Assembly (NCBI GenBank): GCA_914767715.1
Contig: OU612067.1
Coordinates: 11,284,001 to 11,348,000 of the forward strand
Direction: 5' to 3'
DNA length: 64,000 nucleotides
From: Membranipora membranacea
Lineage: Eukaryota; Bryozoa; Gymnolaemata; Cheilostomatida; Membraniporidae
Within the stretch, counting starts at the first letter, position 1, and each line of letters opens with the position of its first letter. Positions 1 to 11,849 of this stretch are shown here, one piece after another. The notes beneath the pieces were generated by a model. That model was not told where the DNA came from. It made no database searches and saw only the letters and a program-made list of their open reading frames with translations. The translations under genes were made by a program, and so were the position numbers.

Positions 1-1319
1 GAGTGTTGCTGTTGCAGAGGAGATAAAAACTAGACCAGAAAACAGAGCTGGAAAATAGAAAATGCTTGAAATCTTACGTGTATAAGTATTTGGCATGCAT
101 ATTTTAATACATTTAAATTGTCAACAATGTCATCATAGTGTATCTTTTACTCTGCAATTCTCGGGCAGCGAGATTGGTTCAATAACTTTTGTACAGCGCA
201 ATCATCTACGGATCTATCTTCTTGCAATTGGGAAATTTTGGTGCTTACATTGAATACTTACAGGCTAATATGCCGTATGTGATAAACCACAAGATATATG
301 AGGTAGTAAAACAAGATATACATAGACTGAGGCCCAGTCCAGCACTACCTATTATTGCAGCGAGCCTCGATCCAAGCTTTTCACTAACCAGTGCCAGAAC
401 AAACCCTACAAGCACAAATTCGTTGCATTGAGCTCTGTTTGGTGCAAAGATGTGCAATTTAAAACAGATTTATACATAGTGGCAAGTAGCTTCCACAGAA
501 TATAACCAGGAATACCGGACGAACAATCATGATTATGATTTTAAATTAGGAGAGGACTTACCGAATAGGAACTGCAGTGCAGAATTCAGACTACAGGCCC
601 ACAACGTTGCCTGCTCCTTCCCAGGAAATGCGTCTAAATATTCAACATACAACATTCCTGAAGTAGTGGCCGGTATAAGAGAGATGAGATACAGAAAGAA
701 ACTAGACATCAGTACGACCCAGGAGTAACCTCGATCTGTCTGATAATGAGTAGATAACTCCTCCGTTTTTAATCTGTCATACAGAATAATAATTGTTCTC
801 AGAGCTTTGTGTTGGGATAAAGGGGAAGGTGTCAGGGTTGGTTAAATTCCATTTGTCCAGCCCAGGACTTTTGCAGATGGGTACCTGAAAACATAGCTTT
901 TGTTGGTTTGCCGTATTCATTTGGAAACAGAATACAGAAATTTATTTGTTGAGACCAATATTTAATGGATAATGAAAATGCGAATGCAGAACTTGTAAAT
1001 CATGGCAAATGTTCTCCTACCTTTTGCTGATGTTTTGTGCTGAGGAAGAGTTTGGGGCGTAGCTCTCTAGCTGTTGTTGAGCCAAGCTGAGCATAGATAA
1101 ACCCAAGACCTGTGATTGATGACTTTGCCTCAGGCTGACCTTGCTGCTAGCTAAGTTGTCCACAGGATACATGGGTTCTGTTTCAGGATGCAGAAAGTTT
1201 GAAGTTTCCGCATGTTTGTCTCTGATAAGGTTATCCATAGCTGTCTGCAGTGACATCACTTCTATTGCAGTGTCAGCTTTACTCTGAACCTTCAGACTTT
1301 CTCTGCTGTGTGCGTGCAT
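1..1319 (-). CDS. Monocarboxylate transporter-like (SLC16/MFS) protein, 5' part, cut by window edge
   Basis: Four minus-strand exons join in frame: 1021-1319, 562-773, 262-405 and 1-47 (partial), each bounded by GT and AG with phases 2, 1 and 1. The first exon gives a polar, Ser/Gln-rich N-terminal segment of about 100 residues without recognised domains. Exon 2 opens with the motif DRGYSWVVLMSS just before the first membrane helix; SLC16 transporters carry a similar acidic-Gly-aromatic-Trp signature there (GGWGWVV type). The following helices, the glycine-rich stretch IIGSAGLGLSLC and the segment SLFSGLVFISSATATL fit TM2-TM4 of a major facilitator transporter. Family members are plasma-membrane carriers for monocarboxylates or related solutes; the substrate here is unknown. 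The start at 1319 is the first ATG of the open frame; an upstream exon is possible. The C-terminal two thirds lie outside the window. Confidence 0.8.
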
Positions 1320-1569
1320 GTTGTAGAATTGGCCTTAATTTCTTTGCTTGGTAAGAGCTGAAATTACGGTGTGTACCTTGCGTGTCTTTGCAATATCAAA
1401 AATACAATTCTCTGGAACTAAGGCTTGTTCTATTCCCACAAAGCATTATAAGAAGGTGAGTTATAGATTCTTGCGTAGAATACACAGACCAATATATAGT
1501 TAGTTTTATATGGCAAGGTACCAGTACACACCAGCGCAAACCAGCTGAGAATTTATTGATTATTATATT

Positions 1570-2890
1570 GTGACCGATAGCTGACTTGCAAAAAATTGGT
1601 ACATAATAGTATAACAACTCATTTACAAACACACGACAAACAATATCCTATTGAAAACCAGTTACAACTAGTCTTTATGAATTAAGCTAGGTACTTGTAT
1701 TGAACTGGATAGAAATTAACAGCCTTGAAGGCCGGTTAACTTTCCGCATAATTAGAGTCTATCGAAGCTCTTGTTAAATTGAAAAGCTGGCAGCAAACAT
1801 CATCGCATACTTGAGGGATATCGTTTAAACTCGCCATCGGGAAAATTTATGAAATGGTTTCAAATGAATTCCAGAAAATATCTTTTACTTCATCCAAAGT
1901 TGAGAAGTAAATGAGTCAACTTATCATTCTCTGATAAGGTACACTCTGTTTGCTATCTCTAATAGCTATCGGTGTTATTATCTTGCTATCGTTGTTCATT
2001 GACAGAAAAATAGAGATATGAATTACCTGAAGAATTAAACTGCGACTACTGTAAAACATTTGAGTTGAGAATGTAATTGCCCCCAGCTAAGTTGAGAACA
2101 AAACCCATTATGCCCGGATTCGTTGCAGTGAGTTCATCAGTGCATTACAGATTATGAAGGAACTCCGTAACTATTACGGGCGACGGCCTACAATACTCTA
2201 TAGTGTGCTCAGGATTAGGCCATTCAAATCACAGTAGGAGTACCTCCAAGCAATTACTTGACATGGTAAATCTTTGTATGTGTAGAGTGGTTATTATAAA
2301 GCACATATACATTATAAGCCAAGCCAAATATAGTTTGTTTGCTTTCGGTGACATATATTTTATAAAAAGAGCTATTGCGTTTTTATGTGAAAAATGGATT
2401 GTAGTTGTCTTTTCTAGCACATTGAGAAGGCAACTCTTCTTCAAATTATCTCCTATGCTCCAGTAATGTTCTATTAGGTATCAGGTTTTTTTTTAGGTTT
2501 GAGAAAGCTGTGATGGATCAACCAAATAAAGTCTTCTCTGATATCAATGAAGGAATGCCTCTTAGAAGCCATAGCTCAACGCTACGTGTGACATTATGAG
2601 TTGTCGCTGTGTTGGCAGTGCGCAATTATTCTGATGCAATAGAATCAACACACAAGTTGACAAACTTGATTGCTCCGTGAGATTTCCTTATGGAATCAAA
2701 CTTCAAAATTGTAGTACGCTACAGAATGATTTTAGAATCATTAGTGGCTGCATTGCCTATAATCTATATGTACTGGGTTTTGATGGGTATTTGGAGTGGT
2801 GGAGGTAATCACGAATTCCTATATCGGCAAGGCTATTTTAGTCACATCTCTGATGTTTTATTTATTTTAAAAGGTAAGTAAGCCTGATAT
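1570..2890 (+). repeat. Diverged duplicate segment, left copy
   Basis: This stretch aligns by eye, in the same orientation, with 11850-13020. Shared anchors include a block around 1580-1790 (TCCTATTGAAAACCAG, then GAAGGCCGGTTAACTTTCC) and a block around 2640-2885 (CAAGTTGACAAACTTGATTG, then GTACGCTACAGAATGATTT). The copies differ by many substitutions and small indels, so the duplication is old. Around 2200-2466 the match to 12350-12600 is weaker but collinear. The right copy keeps an open membrane-protein exon; this one does not. Confidence 0.75.
2690..2877 (+). pseudogene. Decayed copy of a membrane-protein exon (compare 12829-13009)
   Basis: Collinear with the intact exon at 12829-13009. 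Compared with that copy the acceptor TATAG reads TATGG, and the sequence is two bases shorter near 2790, which shifts the frame in the middle of the hydrophobic stretch. The donor-like GGTAAGTAAG at the end is kept. The upstream part still reads as RYRMILESLVAALP, close to RYRMISESLAAALP in the other copy. Best explained as a dead duplicate exon. An alternative acceptor (GTAG just before the TACGC block) survives in both copies, so exon use cannot be excluded entirely. Confidence 0.55.
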
Positions 2891-2899
2891 TTGATTGTC

Positions 2900-3890
2900 A
2901 AGACTGCTTTGCTTGGGAGGAAGCAAAAGTGCAGGAAGAAGAAGACTCTAACTCAATACCAATCAACCTACCTTTGGAAAACAAGCAAGGGAGCATGCAA
3001 GCATTTTATTTTATGTTATGGGGTCCAATTGAAACTTTACTGATTGTAGAGTTCTGTTGTTTGGGAGATCCAATTACTCAGTTTAACAAAACTTGGTAGC
3101 CTAATTTGCAGTGTGGATCTTTGTATGGCTCAATAGCTCAAAATTTCATTCCACCCTCATAAATTGACTATTAAATGGAACCAGTGTGGGAAAATTATTA
3201 TCAAAGCTATCCGTAGAGTTGAGTATAGTATTCCATTATTATTTTGTTTAATCGTATTTTAATGTTTACAAACTTTATTGAGTCATCAACAAACCTTTGG
3301 GCTGTTGACTGCAAATTAATGATAACATCGTTGCCTTTACACAAAATAGGATCACCCATTACAAGTAAATGCCTCAGTACCTCAACGCTGATGGTCTTTA
3401 TAGTGTCCTGGGAGGGGAGCATTCAATGAGAATATGATGTGCTTTACTAAATCAAATTATCACAATCACATCGTTCAACATTATCCCTCAGTTGGTCATT
3501 TAATTAGAAAATATTTTTCCCAAATTTCTCAATCAGAATGTTTATAGTCCCATCAATGAGTGAACAACTTGAGAGCGAGCCCAAATCATGTCATGAGAGT
3601 TTTAAGTCCGTCTATGAATCTTACTGATGGAGATTGTCAGAAGTTGTCCTCTTTTTGAAAATGGATTGACAACTTCAATAAAAAGTCAAATACAGAGGAT
3701 ATGTCTGAATCAAGCAGTTCTAAATTGTAATCTCAGAGAGCTGATTTCTAATTTTGCTTTTGGGTTCAGCTCTCACAAGTCTTTCACTTTGTTTGACTCT
3801 TTTTCTGATGATTTCCACTCCTTAAACTAAGCATGCTCCGCAATTTTGTTATAGAAGCAAGCTTTTACCTTGAGATTTATACGGCAAGCC
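2900..3890. other. Intergenic stretch, nothing recognised
   Basis: Only short unconnected open frames without domain motifs or good splice context on either strand. I see no gene here. Confidence 0.5.
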
Positions 3891-3898
3891 CAGCTTAG

Positions 3899-3975
3899 CT
3901 TAGTCTTGACAAGCTTTGTTGTCAAGACAGGGTAAGCTCAGCTCACCATGTATGGTGGCCTGTCTTGACAAAAAT
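3899..3975. mobile_element. MITE terminus fragment related to the 16.46 and 59.72 kb elements
   Basis: Contains GTCTTGACAA, a six-base loop and TTGTCAAGAC as a perfect 10-bp inverted repeat (3902-3927), followed about 40 bases later by CTGTCTTGACAA. These match the terminal sequence TAGYCTGTCTTGACAAGC of the complete elements elsewhere in the window. Looks like a rearranged or truncated copy; no clean target duplication seen. Confidence 0.5.
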
Positions 3976-4789
3976 TTTTTTCCAGAATTTAACAGTAAAT
4001 CGGCACAATCCCCTTGGCAAATTTTTGACAAAATCACCACTATTAGATTTCTGTATCGACGATACCTGTTTCCAGATTAACCGTACAGATACACACTGAC
4101 TAACTATGCAACAGTTTTTTGTGAAAAATGATTATAAGGTTATATCTGTTTTAAGGTGTCAGGTTTTCATAATCCTATATATACGAGGGATAATGTCGAC
4201 TAGGTGCTATTCTTGAGTGTAACAATGTAAGTTTTTTTATTCGGAGCCAGCCAGTAGAGTCTTCTGATTGGACACGAATGGATTAGTCGTCCATCCAGGT
4301 CCAACATACAGCTGCCCTCCAATGTGTGATTGCCTGTCCATCAAAAAATAAAAAATCCTTGTCCGCCCCTGCTTGCCCAGCCAGGAATGTCCATCCATGA
4401 TTTTCTGTCTGTACATCAAAATATTTGTCTGTCCGTTCTTGCCCGCCCAGTACAGTCCCTCCAACTGTGTCCTAAACAGGGATGAAGAGGAAACTCTTCT
4501 GTCTTACACCTCAGGTAGCTTTCTGGCTAACACATTAAAAGCGTACATAAAGCCTACCACAGGGTGCATTCTTGCAATTATATGTATTATTTTGCAAGAG
4601 TGTGATTTAAAACTGTTTATCGATACTATACATAAAATGATATAATATGAGCAAGAATTTAGAAGCCTAGATAATATGTTGGCTTTGATCAGAACAAATA
4701 CTTTGGCTAGTCTAGCCCACTCCTGCAGTTTTAAAAGGTCAAACCATGAATTGCTATTCAACAGAATAGTGTGTATCATTATAAGATCC

Positions 4790-5060
4790 AGTGCAAGATT
4801 CAAGCACAAAACCAACGAAGTATAAGGCAGGAAGACATCAGAAGAGTACATGAGATGAGAGTGGAAGGAAGGAGAAATCGGGGACGCCCAAATCATAGAT
4901 GGAAGGATACAATCAGGAAGGATCTCCAATCCTGTTCCCTCAGTGAAGAGGATGCTCAGGACAGGATTAGATGGAGAAGTTTGATAGAGCTAGGCCTCCG
5001 GCAGGCACCCGCTACCCGAACAGGACAGAGCGGAGATAGGTGAGGATAGGTGAAGTTTAT
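4790..5060 (+). mobile_element. 3' end of a non-LTR retrotransposon ORF (LINE, RTE/craniate-like tail)
   Basis: A plus-strand frame reads RRNRGRPNHRWKDTIRKDL, then DAQDRIRWRSLI. The pattern GRP-x(2)-RW-x(3)-I-x-x-DL followed by D-R-x-x-WR is the typical C-terminal segment of LINE reverse-transcriptase ORFs. The frame begins inside the element and stops shortly after, with a GATAGGTGAG direct repeat at the 3' edge, as expected for a 5'-truncated insertion. No intact reverse-transcriptase core remains. Confidence 0.7.
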
Positions 5061-6070
5061 AAGATCCAGTGTCGGGAAATTCTATCTCGTCAGGATAGCC
5101 AGCATGTGCTTTGCTTAATTAGTCCCGATATCTAGCTTGAAGCGTAAAGCCTAATGGTAACCTGCCAGTCGAAAAGTCGGTTTAAATCAAGGCTACTAGC
5201 CAAGCATAAAAGTACATTTGATTAACTATGCTAAAGATTTTATTGTGTACTAACAATCTGACTAAAACTTACATAATGACAAAGATGTGATGTATCAATC
5301 GGTAAAAATAATAAATTTGATTGGTTTCGTCCGCTAGCAAGCATGAAGGGATGATGTGCAGGCTAAAGTATCAGTTGTAAAAGGGATGATTCACTGGAAG
5401 TTAAAAACAGTTGTAGTTCAGTGAAAGTATTTGAATTTTATAATAAATGATTATCATAACAGACAAGACATAGGAATTGAATGCATGAATAATTATAGCA
5501 GTATATATAGCAGTCAAAGACTAAAATTCCCCACACCAAATCAAATATTACATTCACAGCATTAGTTGGGAAATACATAACATTACTTAATAACGTTGAG
5601 TTCTCTGATCGGTACTCGTGAGAACATAACTCAAAGTTGAATATTCCTTGGCCATTTTCATACACTGAAAATGGCAAAAGCTCCGATTAGCTGAAATCTA
5701 GTCTTTTCTTTCCCTTGAGTTATTAGAATCCATCGGGATTAGGAAAGTTGACATTGAACTTGGGACGTTTTCATTATGGTGGCCATTTTCATTCCAGCCA
5801 TTATAAAGGTGACCATGTTCATTCCTTGGCCATTTTCATATAGAATCGTCGCGCTCACTCACTGAGTGAGTTTTCAAATTGTGATTTTGGCTGCTTTTAA
5901 TGCATAGTACTCAGCAAGGATTATCATTAAGTCTATGCAGAAAATAACTTTTACAAAATACAAAAGGATTTTACAGTAAATCACACAAAACATCGTACTG
6001 TTCATGCTCCTGGCTATATCTCCCACAAATTATTGGATGGGGCACTTAAGTCTGTATCAGTGATGTAGCA
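5061..6070. other. Intergenic stretch with a tRNA-like patch and short hairpins
   Basis: 5145-5205 has a weak tRNA-like look (TAATGGTAACCTG, then GGTTTAAATC), perhaps a SINE remnant. GCCATTTTCA and TGAAAATGGC form a 10-bp hairpin near 5650-5674, and GGCCATTTTCAT recurs near 5773 and 5827. No gene recognised. Confidence 0.35.
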
Positions 6071-6074
6071 TCAT

Positions 6075-6397
6075 TTATTCATGACTCTGCCATAAATCAA
6101 ATTCGCATGTTCCAACTCTGAAATATATTCTGTTAAGGTTATAGATCTGCATACAGACTTGCGCTTTTTCACCGCAGTGTTTCACAATGCAGACCCATTC
6201 CCCCTTCGCCTCAGCATTAAACTTTTGTTGTACATACTGAGCTCTCTTGAAATAACTTTCATTTCTTTGCATAGCCTCTACAGCTGTTAGTACAGCTTTT
6301 TCTCTTAGATTATCATCTTTCATCCATGATGTCTTCCAGCTGATATAGCAAGGTCTGAGTTTATCATCAGAGCGGACACCGAGAGATGTTTGTGCAC
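6075..6397 (-). CDS. Divergent LC8-type dynein light chain, terminal exon
   Basis: A minus-strand exon follows a good acceptor (pyrimidine-rich, TCTACAG) at 6398 and ends with TAA at 6075. From the segment MKDDNLREKAVLTAVEAM onward it follows the LC8 fold order: two amphipathic helices, KRAQYVQQKFNAEAKGEWVC at the helix-strand junction, then CIV, and late IYF-x-VG. In LC8 (DYNLL) proteins the matching elements are the EMQQDAV helix, a Tyr-Ile-Lys-Lys-Glu-Phe stretch, WHCIVG and a C-terminal FYLGQ. LC8 dimers act as hubs in dynein and many other complexes. This copy is divergent: the glycine after CIV is replaced and a basic N-terminal extension of about 20 residues precedes the fold. The exon starts in phase 1, so a 5' exon exists upstream; the RING exon at 7448-7664 is phase-compatible. 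Could be an axonemal LC8-like paralogue. Confidence 0.55.
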
Positions 6398-6939
6398 CTG
6401 TAGAGAAAATATAAAATATGGGTCTATGATCACGATTCTGTAACAAACTCTGAGGTGGCACTGATGACTGTGTTGGTATGCAATATGGCCAAGACAGCTT
6501 TGATAGCGGAAACTTAGTGGGTAAATAGCGGAAGCTGAAGACAAAGGTACAGATCTCAGGTTATTGTCTTCTCGTCGGAGTGTTGGATTGAAAGTCAATC
6601 GTCATGCTTCCACTAAATAGGTTTGATTGTGCACCTTATAAATTCAAAACAAGATTTCTTAACATGAACATAGAAAGGCAAGACTGTATGTCAGCTTGAA
6701 GTAGTGTAATAAATGTTGGGTAGCCAAGGTCAAAAAACAGATTTAAATCGATAAGGACAGATAATCGGGTAATTGTCATGAAGCTTTGCTCTGTCATCAT
6801 CATTTTTTTCATTGTCAGTTATCAAATAAATGGCTTTCTTTTTCTAACTGGATGCTTTTTAAATTAAGCATACTCTACTGGGCATAGGTGTAGGTCGGAA
6901 ATCTGATATGGCACAATAATTTGTGAACTGACCGCTGAG

Positions 6940-7225
6940 AAATCGGGTGCTCGCTCTTCTTAGTGGCAACAATCTTTTCTCAACTGGTCGTGAGATTTTG
7001 AATCTTTCCACTCTGAGTGACAGGAGGAGGGCAACTTTTGATAGGTTTGTCAATAATGCCACTCTAGGCAAGAACACATCATTTTTCATCCTTAAACTAA
7101 TCAATTCCTGCAAAATGCACAATAGAGTTTTGCGGTCAGGACGTAGAATAATTAAACCAAAATATAGGACTAAATATGGTAAAACAAGATTTTTAAACCA
7201 ATTCATTTCATTTAGTAAATCGTAA
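6940..7225 (+). mobile_element. LINE 3' ORF fragment
   Basis: A plus-strand frame reads LSDRRRATFDRFVNNATLG, later RVLRSGRRIIKPKYRTKYGK. A C-terminal run of this kind (RR-x(4)-F near a short region with LRSGR and K-x-RT-x(2)-G) is usual at the end of CR1/L2/jockey-type reverse-transcriptase ORFs. The TAA is followed by AT-rich tail with ATCAATCAATCA. The 5' part is missing or decayed. Confidence 0.6.
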
Positions 7226-7447
7226 TAATATATATCAATCAATCACATACTGTAAAAAATTTTCTCCAAACTGATTATCATTTCTGTCCATATCTATAAA
7301 TATTTTTCTTTCTTTTTTGTTTTGTTTATGAGGTCAAAAAGTTGTTATTTTCCTTTGTTTATGACATACTTATGCATATGAAAACCTCAATAAAAACATT
7401 ATAATAAAAAAAAAAAAATCTTCCTGTTGTAAGATTCCTGATTTCAC

Positions 7448-7664
7448 TTTTCTTTGGAACAGTGAGTTTGAAGCAACATTGGCATGGCTGTTTACATCCC
7501 TCAGTCAAGGTTGAGTGCAGTTCCTCCAAACATGATGTACAAAAATGGTGACCACATGACAGTGACACAACGCGGCTATGTGATTCATTGCATTGCCAAC
7601 ATTTCATCAAAGCTCGAGTGATAGTCATCCGATAATATTCTATATTGATGAGTTTCTGCTCCAT
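7448..7664 (-). CDS. RING-finger protein exon
   Basis: A minus-strand frame from ATG at 7664 gives about 72 residues with a C3HC4 RING: CWQC (first pair), 11 residues, then CGHHFCTSC supplying Cys, His, Cys and Cys, 15 residues, and a last pair within CQCC. RING domains of this type are mostly E3 ubiquitin ligase modules (TRIM and relatives) at the N terminus. The frame continues past 7448 into a run of A/T (7360-7430) that looks non-coding, so I end the exon at a weak donor (A, then GTGAAA), which leaves phase 1. A good acceptor lies just 5' of the ATG (TTAACAG), so a non-coding 5' exon is likely. No B-box follows within the exon. The partner exon is unknown; the next minus-strand coding exon is the LC8-like one at 6075-6397, which starts in the matching phase. 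Confidence 0.55.
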
Positions 7665-9275
7665 TGTGATCTTGATGTAGACCCTGTTAAGGTTTCTAAA
7701 AAAACAAATTAATTAACTTGCTTCAAATTTACCAAGATTTGCTAGATTATGGAAGGGGGGGGGGAGGGCTTAAAACATCTTTCAACTATTGATATTAGGT
7801 GGAGCTCAGAGTACCCCAAACGGTGTAATGTTATGTCCTCGAGTCAGACAGACAGTTTATGATTTATCTCCTTACACTAGTGAAGAGAATGGACAGAAAG
7901 GTTGACCACCAGTGCAAGAGGCTAGGAATTCGAGAAACTCAAAGGGTCTCAGTGCAAGTGAGTTGCTCTTTAGGTATGATATTTAAATGATCTAATATTA
8001 CATGTGCTGTGACAACTGCTTGCTGTTGCATAAACAAGTCAGTGGAATTCCAAAGAAAGCTCACAGGTTGATGGGGGAGGGGGAGGTGCGACACCAACAA
8101 GCCAATCACTGCAGCTGCTCAATTCCCTAAAGCCCATCGAGGTAAGTAAACTTGTTGCAAGCCGTAAGCAATTTGTCAAATATATTTGTAGAGGACACAT
8201 GGCAATCTGTTTCTTTCTATTCAAACTATGGCGGATTTGTTCACCATGAGTGGAAGGGCTCATTGCATTAGGTGCAATTTCTACAAAAATTTCTTCAGAA
8301 TTGTGAAATGTAGGGTACTTACAGAGTGTTTTGCTGATGTTGCAGGCCAAGAAATTGTGCTCTATCTGTACCTGCATCTGAATGTGTTTCCTGGACATAA
8401 AAATTAAAAACTTAATCTGCTGCTGACCAAAATGTGCCAACTGGCTTTTGTTTAATTAATTGCAACACACCGGAACCCCCTCCCCTGAACAAGGTAAACT
8501 TGCTGAGTAGGTTGAATTTTCCTTGAGCAATAACTAATGGGTAAGAAATATATTTTAATTTGATTATTTCACAGCTGAGACATTTCATTTAAAGTTGACA
8601 ACTTTTCCTGGTTACTACAAAATTTCCTGGTACAATGTTATTTGTTTATGGATACAGTTGTTTGGGTCATATAACATCACACATTTTCATGTGTGCAACG
8701 CATTCTACTATTCTAACACCAACATGCGAAGCTAAAGCTTTGAATACCTGGTATAAATTACCTCCATGGTGAGCAGCAAATATTTTTCTTAAAAAATTGA
8801 CTCAGGCTCCCAGGGGGGGGGACTCACCAAAATTTACCTACCATGCTCGGCCTAAAAACACGTTTAAGGGGGTGTTTTGGAGAGTTGGAGCTGCACAGTG
8901 AAATCTATAAATAAGGGGTAGTTGTGCACAACACACCAAGTGCAAACGGCTAGGATCGATGTATGCTTATAGTGCTAGTGAAAAGGGGGTAGATCTATGT
9001 CTCATGTCAAGTTGCTGGATGGGAACCTAACCAATCTGATTGATGACAAGTTTGTGAGCTGAAGATGTTTACACATAACCAGGGAACATTCTTTTCTTCC
9101 TCTTGACCTCAGAAACCGGATATAGGACCATAAACATCTACAGGTAAATTAACTAGAAAAGTATTAACATTATCATACTGCTTGCAGTATGATTTCAGAC
9201 TATGACCTTCATACGCCTTCATACAACCTTCCTTCAATTTGTCATCTGCAATTGGCGTGTGGGAAATTGGAAGAA
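7665..9275. other. Intergenic stretch; part of it is a repeat
   Basis: Contains a poly-G run near 7757, a GGGGGAGG cluster near 8073 and the repeat copy at 8557-8720. Open frames here lack motifs. No gene recognised before the small gene at 9276. Confidence 0.4.
8557..8720 (+). repeat. Dispersed repeat, copy 1 (pairs with 11372-11535)
   Basis: Shares long matching runs with 11372-11535 in the same orientation, for instance TACTACAAAATTTCCTGGT and ATGTTATTTGTTT followed by GGATACA. About 80 percent alike by eye. Non-coding in both places. Confidence 0.75.
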
Positions 9276-10498
9276 ATGGAGGTTATTTTGAAATCAACTT
9301 TAGGTGATTCTACATGTGCAGAAGAAGTTGTAACTCTGTTCAAAGGTAAGTGAAAGTGTAAAAAGTGGTTAAAGAGGTCACAGAAACATCAATAAGATTT
9401 AGAAATGAATGATATTTATTTGGTAGAAGCTAAAAGTTTTAGTAACTCCTCCATCACCCAGTCACTCACAGTCACACACAACAATCAAAAAGTCACACCA
9501 TCTTTAAATTTTTTCTTTGCCTATACTAGGCCTATATTATATCAGTCCCTTTTCAGCCACAGGAGGAATTTTATTACCTTAACCTTGCATTCAAGTTTGC
9601 TACTAGGGGTAGTTTTCTACCACATTTATTTCCTTTTTTTGATTTATACCGCTGTCACTGTGCATGTGGTGCCCTGTGGTAAAGTTAAAAGTAGTATAGA
9701 AACCTTCTGTTGTAAGTTTAGTCAACCGGTCAGTCTGGCAGTGATATTTCTGTTCACTCTATAGGCCTATGTATCAATAACCTCTGTTGTAGATGAAATG
9801 ATAACAGCACAGTCGTTGAAAATGATGACGGATATGGAGGTTGAGGAGGTACTGGCCATGGTAAGAGTCAGAGGAGCTAGAGCTCTAGTGAGAACCAAAC
9901 TCAAAGATCTGCGAGCTGAAGTGGAGGTAGATGTTCAAACCATGTGTGCTCACTGAAACATGATTCAAGCACACAGTTGTGTCTGTGTTCTGTATTCCTG
10001 TGTTCTGTATTACTCTTGAATGGACATATATCACAAGGAAATCGATCATCACTTTAAGGAATGTTCTGTGAGAGCATGCGGAGTATAGGATGTCAGTGGG
10101 GAGGCGGTTAGCATGCTCTGTCTAATTTTCTACCATTTTTATGCATGTTGCATCTGGTCTATTTATGGTCAGTTACATACCACTCTGTGCTTACAGTTCT
10201 GACTTTACCAAGTCTTGAAACCTGTTTCGCCATCGGTGGTGGGAAAGCTAATATTATATTGTCTCAAATGTGATATTTTACGTAACACTGACTGTAATCT
10301 CAAACTCAAACTTCACATTTTTACTATCAGGAGACTACTGTAGCCACAGACATTGCCATTGTCTCAGCTGCTAATCAGCCACCTGCTCAGAAAAGTGATC
10401 AAGATGTGATAGTTGTGGAGTCGGTCATTGACGGGCAAGACCAATCTGTACATAAAAAGAAAGCCGAGACCAATTGTAGAAATAGATTAGCTGGTTAG
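9276..10498 (+). CDS. Small three-exon gene, possible SAM-like helical domain
   Basis: Exons 9276-9345, 9793-9926 and 10331-10498 join in phases 1 and 0 to an open frame of 123 residues ending in TAG. Donors are GTAAGT and GTAGAT; acceptors are GTTGTAG and CTATCAG. Residues 1-70 are helical-looking: STLGDSTCAEEVVTLFKDEM, then SLKMMTDMEVEEVLAMV and a basic RTKLKDLRAE. The order (short helix, LFK, then L-x-x-M/L-T-x-x-x-V-E-x-V, then basic helix) is reminiscent of a SAM domain, but the glycine-rich turn of classical SAM (LGI-x-x-LGHR) is not kept. The C-terminal 55 residues are polar and acidic, ending in a basic KKKAETNCRNR. No signal peptide or membrane segment. The first ATG of the open frame is used; the frame stays open upstream, so the true start may lie in an earlier exon. 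Function unknown. Confidence 0.6.
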
Positions 10499-11370
10499 CC
10501 ATGTTAGTTGGACATTGAACCACAGCCAGGTGCTCGGTCTCAGAGGAGGAGCCGAGCTATTGTATATGATTGATTAGATTACATTGATTAATTAGTTTGA
10601 CAATCCTCTGTTTTAGCTAGGTTTTCTTACTTTCTCTTTCAGTATTATTGTGCCTAGCTTGTCTCTCTGTACATATAGCCATAACCTGAGGATAAAAATC
10701 TCAAAAATATATGCATGGTTTTATACTGGTTCAGACAATTATACTCTGATGCATCCATATCTTCACAGGCATGCTCTTTAGCTCTGAAGAAATGAAACAT
10801 CCAGCATGTGGTGGTGTAAAGGGGTGCTGAAGTAAGGGGCCTGGATTAGCAAACATAGCGGACACAGTGGAAAGGGTAATGTAGTCAAATCAAGCAAAGC
10901 AGTGTTAGGGGGTAGTGGCTTTGTGGGTGGGCCTAGTATGGTGGGGTTTTTTTCTGGTGAGTCCTCCCCCTGGGCTCAGGCTGTAAAATTAGTATTCTGG
11001 TCACCTGCTGAATTTCACAGTATAATTCACGCATGATTTTAATGATGGTTCTCTCATTTACATCCCTACCTCGTTTGCTAAATCACTAGCTAACTATGTC
11101 TTCCGCAGGATAAATGTTGAAATTTTTGGAATAGAGGAAGTTTAGAGAGTATGGATGCTTGTCTATGACAATGTTATTCATGACTATCTTTATGGGGATT
11201 ACTTGAGGTTACGATGCATGTTGCTGGGTGCATAAGTTGATAATAGAATTGGTCGTAATTCCGCTGATTGTTGAACCTTGTGTTTGCATTTCTTCGGAAC
11301 ATACTCATGTTGTATTCCAACAACGAATTATAACAAGGTTCCTTTTAAAACTAATGGTGTTATATGTAAA
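10499..11370. other. Intergenic stretch, nothing recognised
   Basis: Single-copy looking, AT-rich with a few G-rich patches near 10800-10960. No splice-supported open frames. Confidence 0.4.
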
Positions 11371-11371
11371 T

Positions 11372-11535
11372 TTGAATTTGATCATTTCACAATTGAGGTT
11401 TCTCATTTTAATGCTGACAACTTTTCCTTGTTACTACAAAATTTCCTGGTTCGATGTTATTTGTTTTTGGATACATTTGTTCAGTCATATGACATTACAA
11501 ACGTTTATGAGTGCAAAGCATTCTAAATGCTGAAT
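11372..11535 (+). repeat. Dispersed repeat, copy 2 (pairs with 8557-8720)
   Basis: See the 8557-8720 copy for the shared runs. The following region 11588-11794 has an open frame rich in hydrophobic residues but no motif, so I do not call it a gene. Confidence 0.75.
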
Positions 11536-11849
11536 TGTGTTTCACGCTGTGCTTACTGGCTAATCAGGTATTTATGTTTCTGGCAGCGTGTGTGATGTTT
11601 TTTATTGGCACGGTGCCTCCCTAATCTCCCCTATGATCCTGTTTTCTGCCACGTTGAATTTATCTATATATTTCGCCTACAGTATGTTGCTTTATGCCAG
11701 ATTAAATTTTCATTTTACCTCAAATGGCAAGAGGTTTGTGATTTGTTATCGCACAGAATTTACAACATTTAAATCGCTACTGAATAGGGAATAGTTTCTA
11801 ACATTACTCTGGGAGCATGATTGGTACTGAGAAAGGTATTTTAGAGCGG

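Noticed and set aside
4237-4464. 75-residue frame with internal WxGKxGQT repeats
   Set aside because: Arises from degenerate TGTCCRTCC-type simple repeat; no gene evidence.
8039-8440. 133-residue minus-strand open frame
   Set aside because: No domain, no splice context, proline run from a G-rich low-complexity patch; looks like chance.
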